Below, one piece after another: positions 6,854 through 6,901 of a stretch of 6,901 bases of DNA. The position numbers and the translations under genes are program-made. The stretch is taken from positions 1-6,901 of the forward strand of contig PKDP01000020.1 in assembly GCA_002862585.1 (NCBI GenBank). The letters are read 5' to 3'. The DNA comes from Flavobacteriales bacterium. Its GTDB lineage: Bacteria; Bacteroidota; Bacteroidia; Flavobacteriales; UBA7312. Every line of letters starts with the position of its first letter. Position 1 is the stretch's first letter. Under the pieces are notes generated by a model that searched no databases, was not told the origin of the DNA, and saw only the letters and a program-made list of their open reading frames with translations.

Positions 6854-6866
6854 ATTTGAATCAAAT
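6854..6866. repeat. 13-bp palindrome ATTTGA-A-TCAAAT
   Basis: Perfect 6-bp arms around one base. It overlaps TAGATTTG (6851-6858), an exact match to the -7 consensus reading rightward, so it could be an operator over a promoter for a gene beyond the right edge. No -33 element is visible at normal spacing. Confidence 0.35.
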
Positions 6867-6901
6867 GTAAGTCAGTTTAATCACATTCAATCAGATTTAA
6901 T
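6859..6901. repeat. Approximate 10-bp periodic repeat running off the right edge
   Basis: Units are AATCAAATGT (6859), AAGTCAGTTT (6869), AATCACATTC (6879), AATCAGATTT (6889), then AAT at the edge. The core AATCAnAT recurs at 6859, 6879 and 6889, with a degenerate GTCAG copy near 6871. The array is short and imperfect, and its true extent is unknown because the window ends inside it. Confidence 0.4.

Larger units (their letters stand above)
6308..6901. other. AT-rich intergenic region without a credible gene
   Basis: About 594 bp upstream of the small gene. Both strands were read: the longest frames are tiny (about 20 codons or less) and lack coding character. I see no tRNA, rRNA, tmRNA, RNase P or SRP RNA signature. 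It holds several AT-rich palindromes (6570-6588, 6591-6603, 6854-6866), a direct repeat pair at 6785-6833, an approximately 10-bp periodic stretch from 6859 to the right edge, and isolated -7-like boxes. It probably contains the promoter and leader of the 66-residue gene and perhaps control sites of a gene outside the window. Confidence 0.75.

Noticed and set aside
6308..6901. Structured housekeeping RNA (RNase P, tmRNA, SRP or 6S) or CRISPR array
   Set aside because: No diagnostic conserved sequences and no regular repeat-spacer pattern were found; the repeats are short and unevenly spaced.

Overview
The window looks like a piece of chromosome from a low-G+C member of the Bacteroidota, most likely a Flavobacteriia-like lineage. 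The evidence is the AT-rich sequence, the near absence of Shine-Dalgarno motifs before genes, and the close fit of the TypA and DEAD-box proteins to Bacteroidota versions as I remember them. No database search was possible, so the taxonomy is an inference. All recognised genes lie on the minus strand and read from right to left.

Layout in transcription order (high to low coordinates): (i) 6308-6901 is an AT-rich stretch of about 600 bp with no credible gene. It holds several short palindromes and direct repeats, including a roughly 10-bp periodic repeat that runs off the right edge. (ii) 6107-6307 encodes an unnamed 66-residue conserved-type protein. (iii) 6053-6080 is a clear intrinsic terminator for that small gene. 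(iv) 4279-5976 encodes a DEAD-box RNA helicase with a basic disordered linker and a DbpA/CsdA-type RNA-binding C-terminus. Its longest open frame starts at a TTG inside the terminator hairpin, so a second TTG at 5974-5976 is the better start. (v) 2518-4275 encodes the translational GTPase TypA/BipA, 3 bp behind the helicase. It appears to lack the usual last dozen or so residues. (vi) 1269-2471 encodes an HI0933/YhiN-type flavoprotein. (vii) 1-1272 is the N-terminal two-thirds of an ABC-F ATPase (Uup/EttA type) whose start overlaps the flavoprotein stop as ATGA; its 3' end is outside the window.

Helicase, TypA, flavoprotein and ABC-F are packed with gaps of 3 bp, 46 bp and a 4-bp overlap, so they probably form one transcription unit. 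Three of the four products belong to families that act on the ribosome or its assembly (CsdA-like helicase, BipA, ABC-F). This suggests a ribosome-biogenesis or translation operon, perhaps important in the cold, with an unrelated-looking flavoprotein inserted. I see no mobile element, CRISPR array, tRNA, rRNA or defence system. The core genes are ordinary. The points worth a second look are the helicase start, the shortened TypA tail, the operon logic and the repeat-bearing intergenic region.
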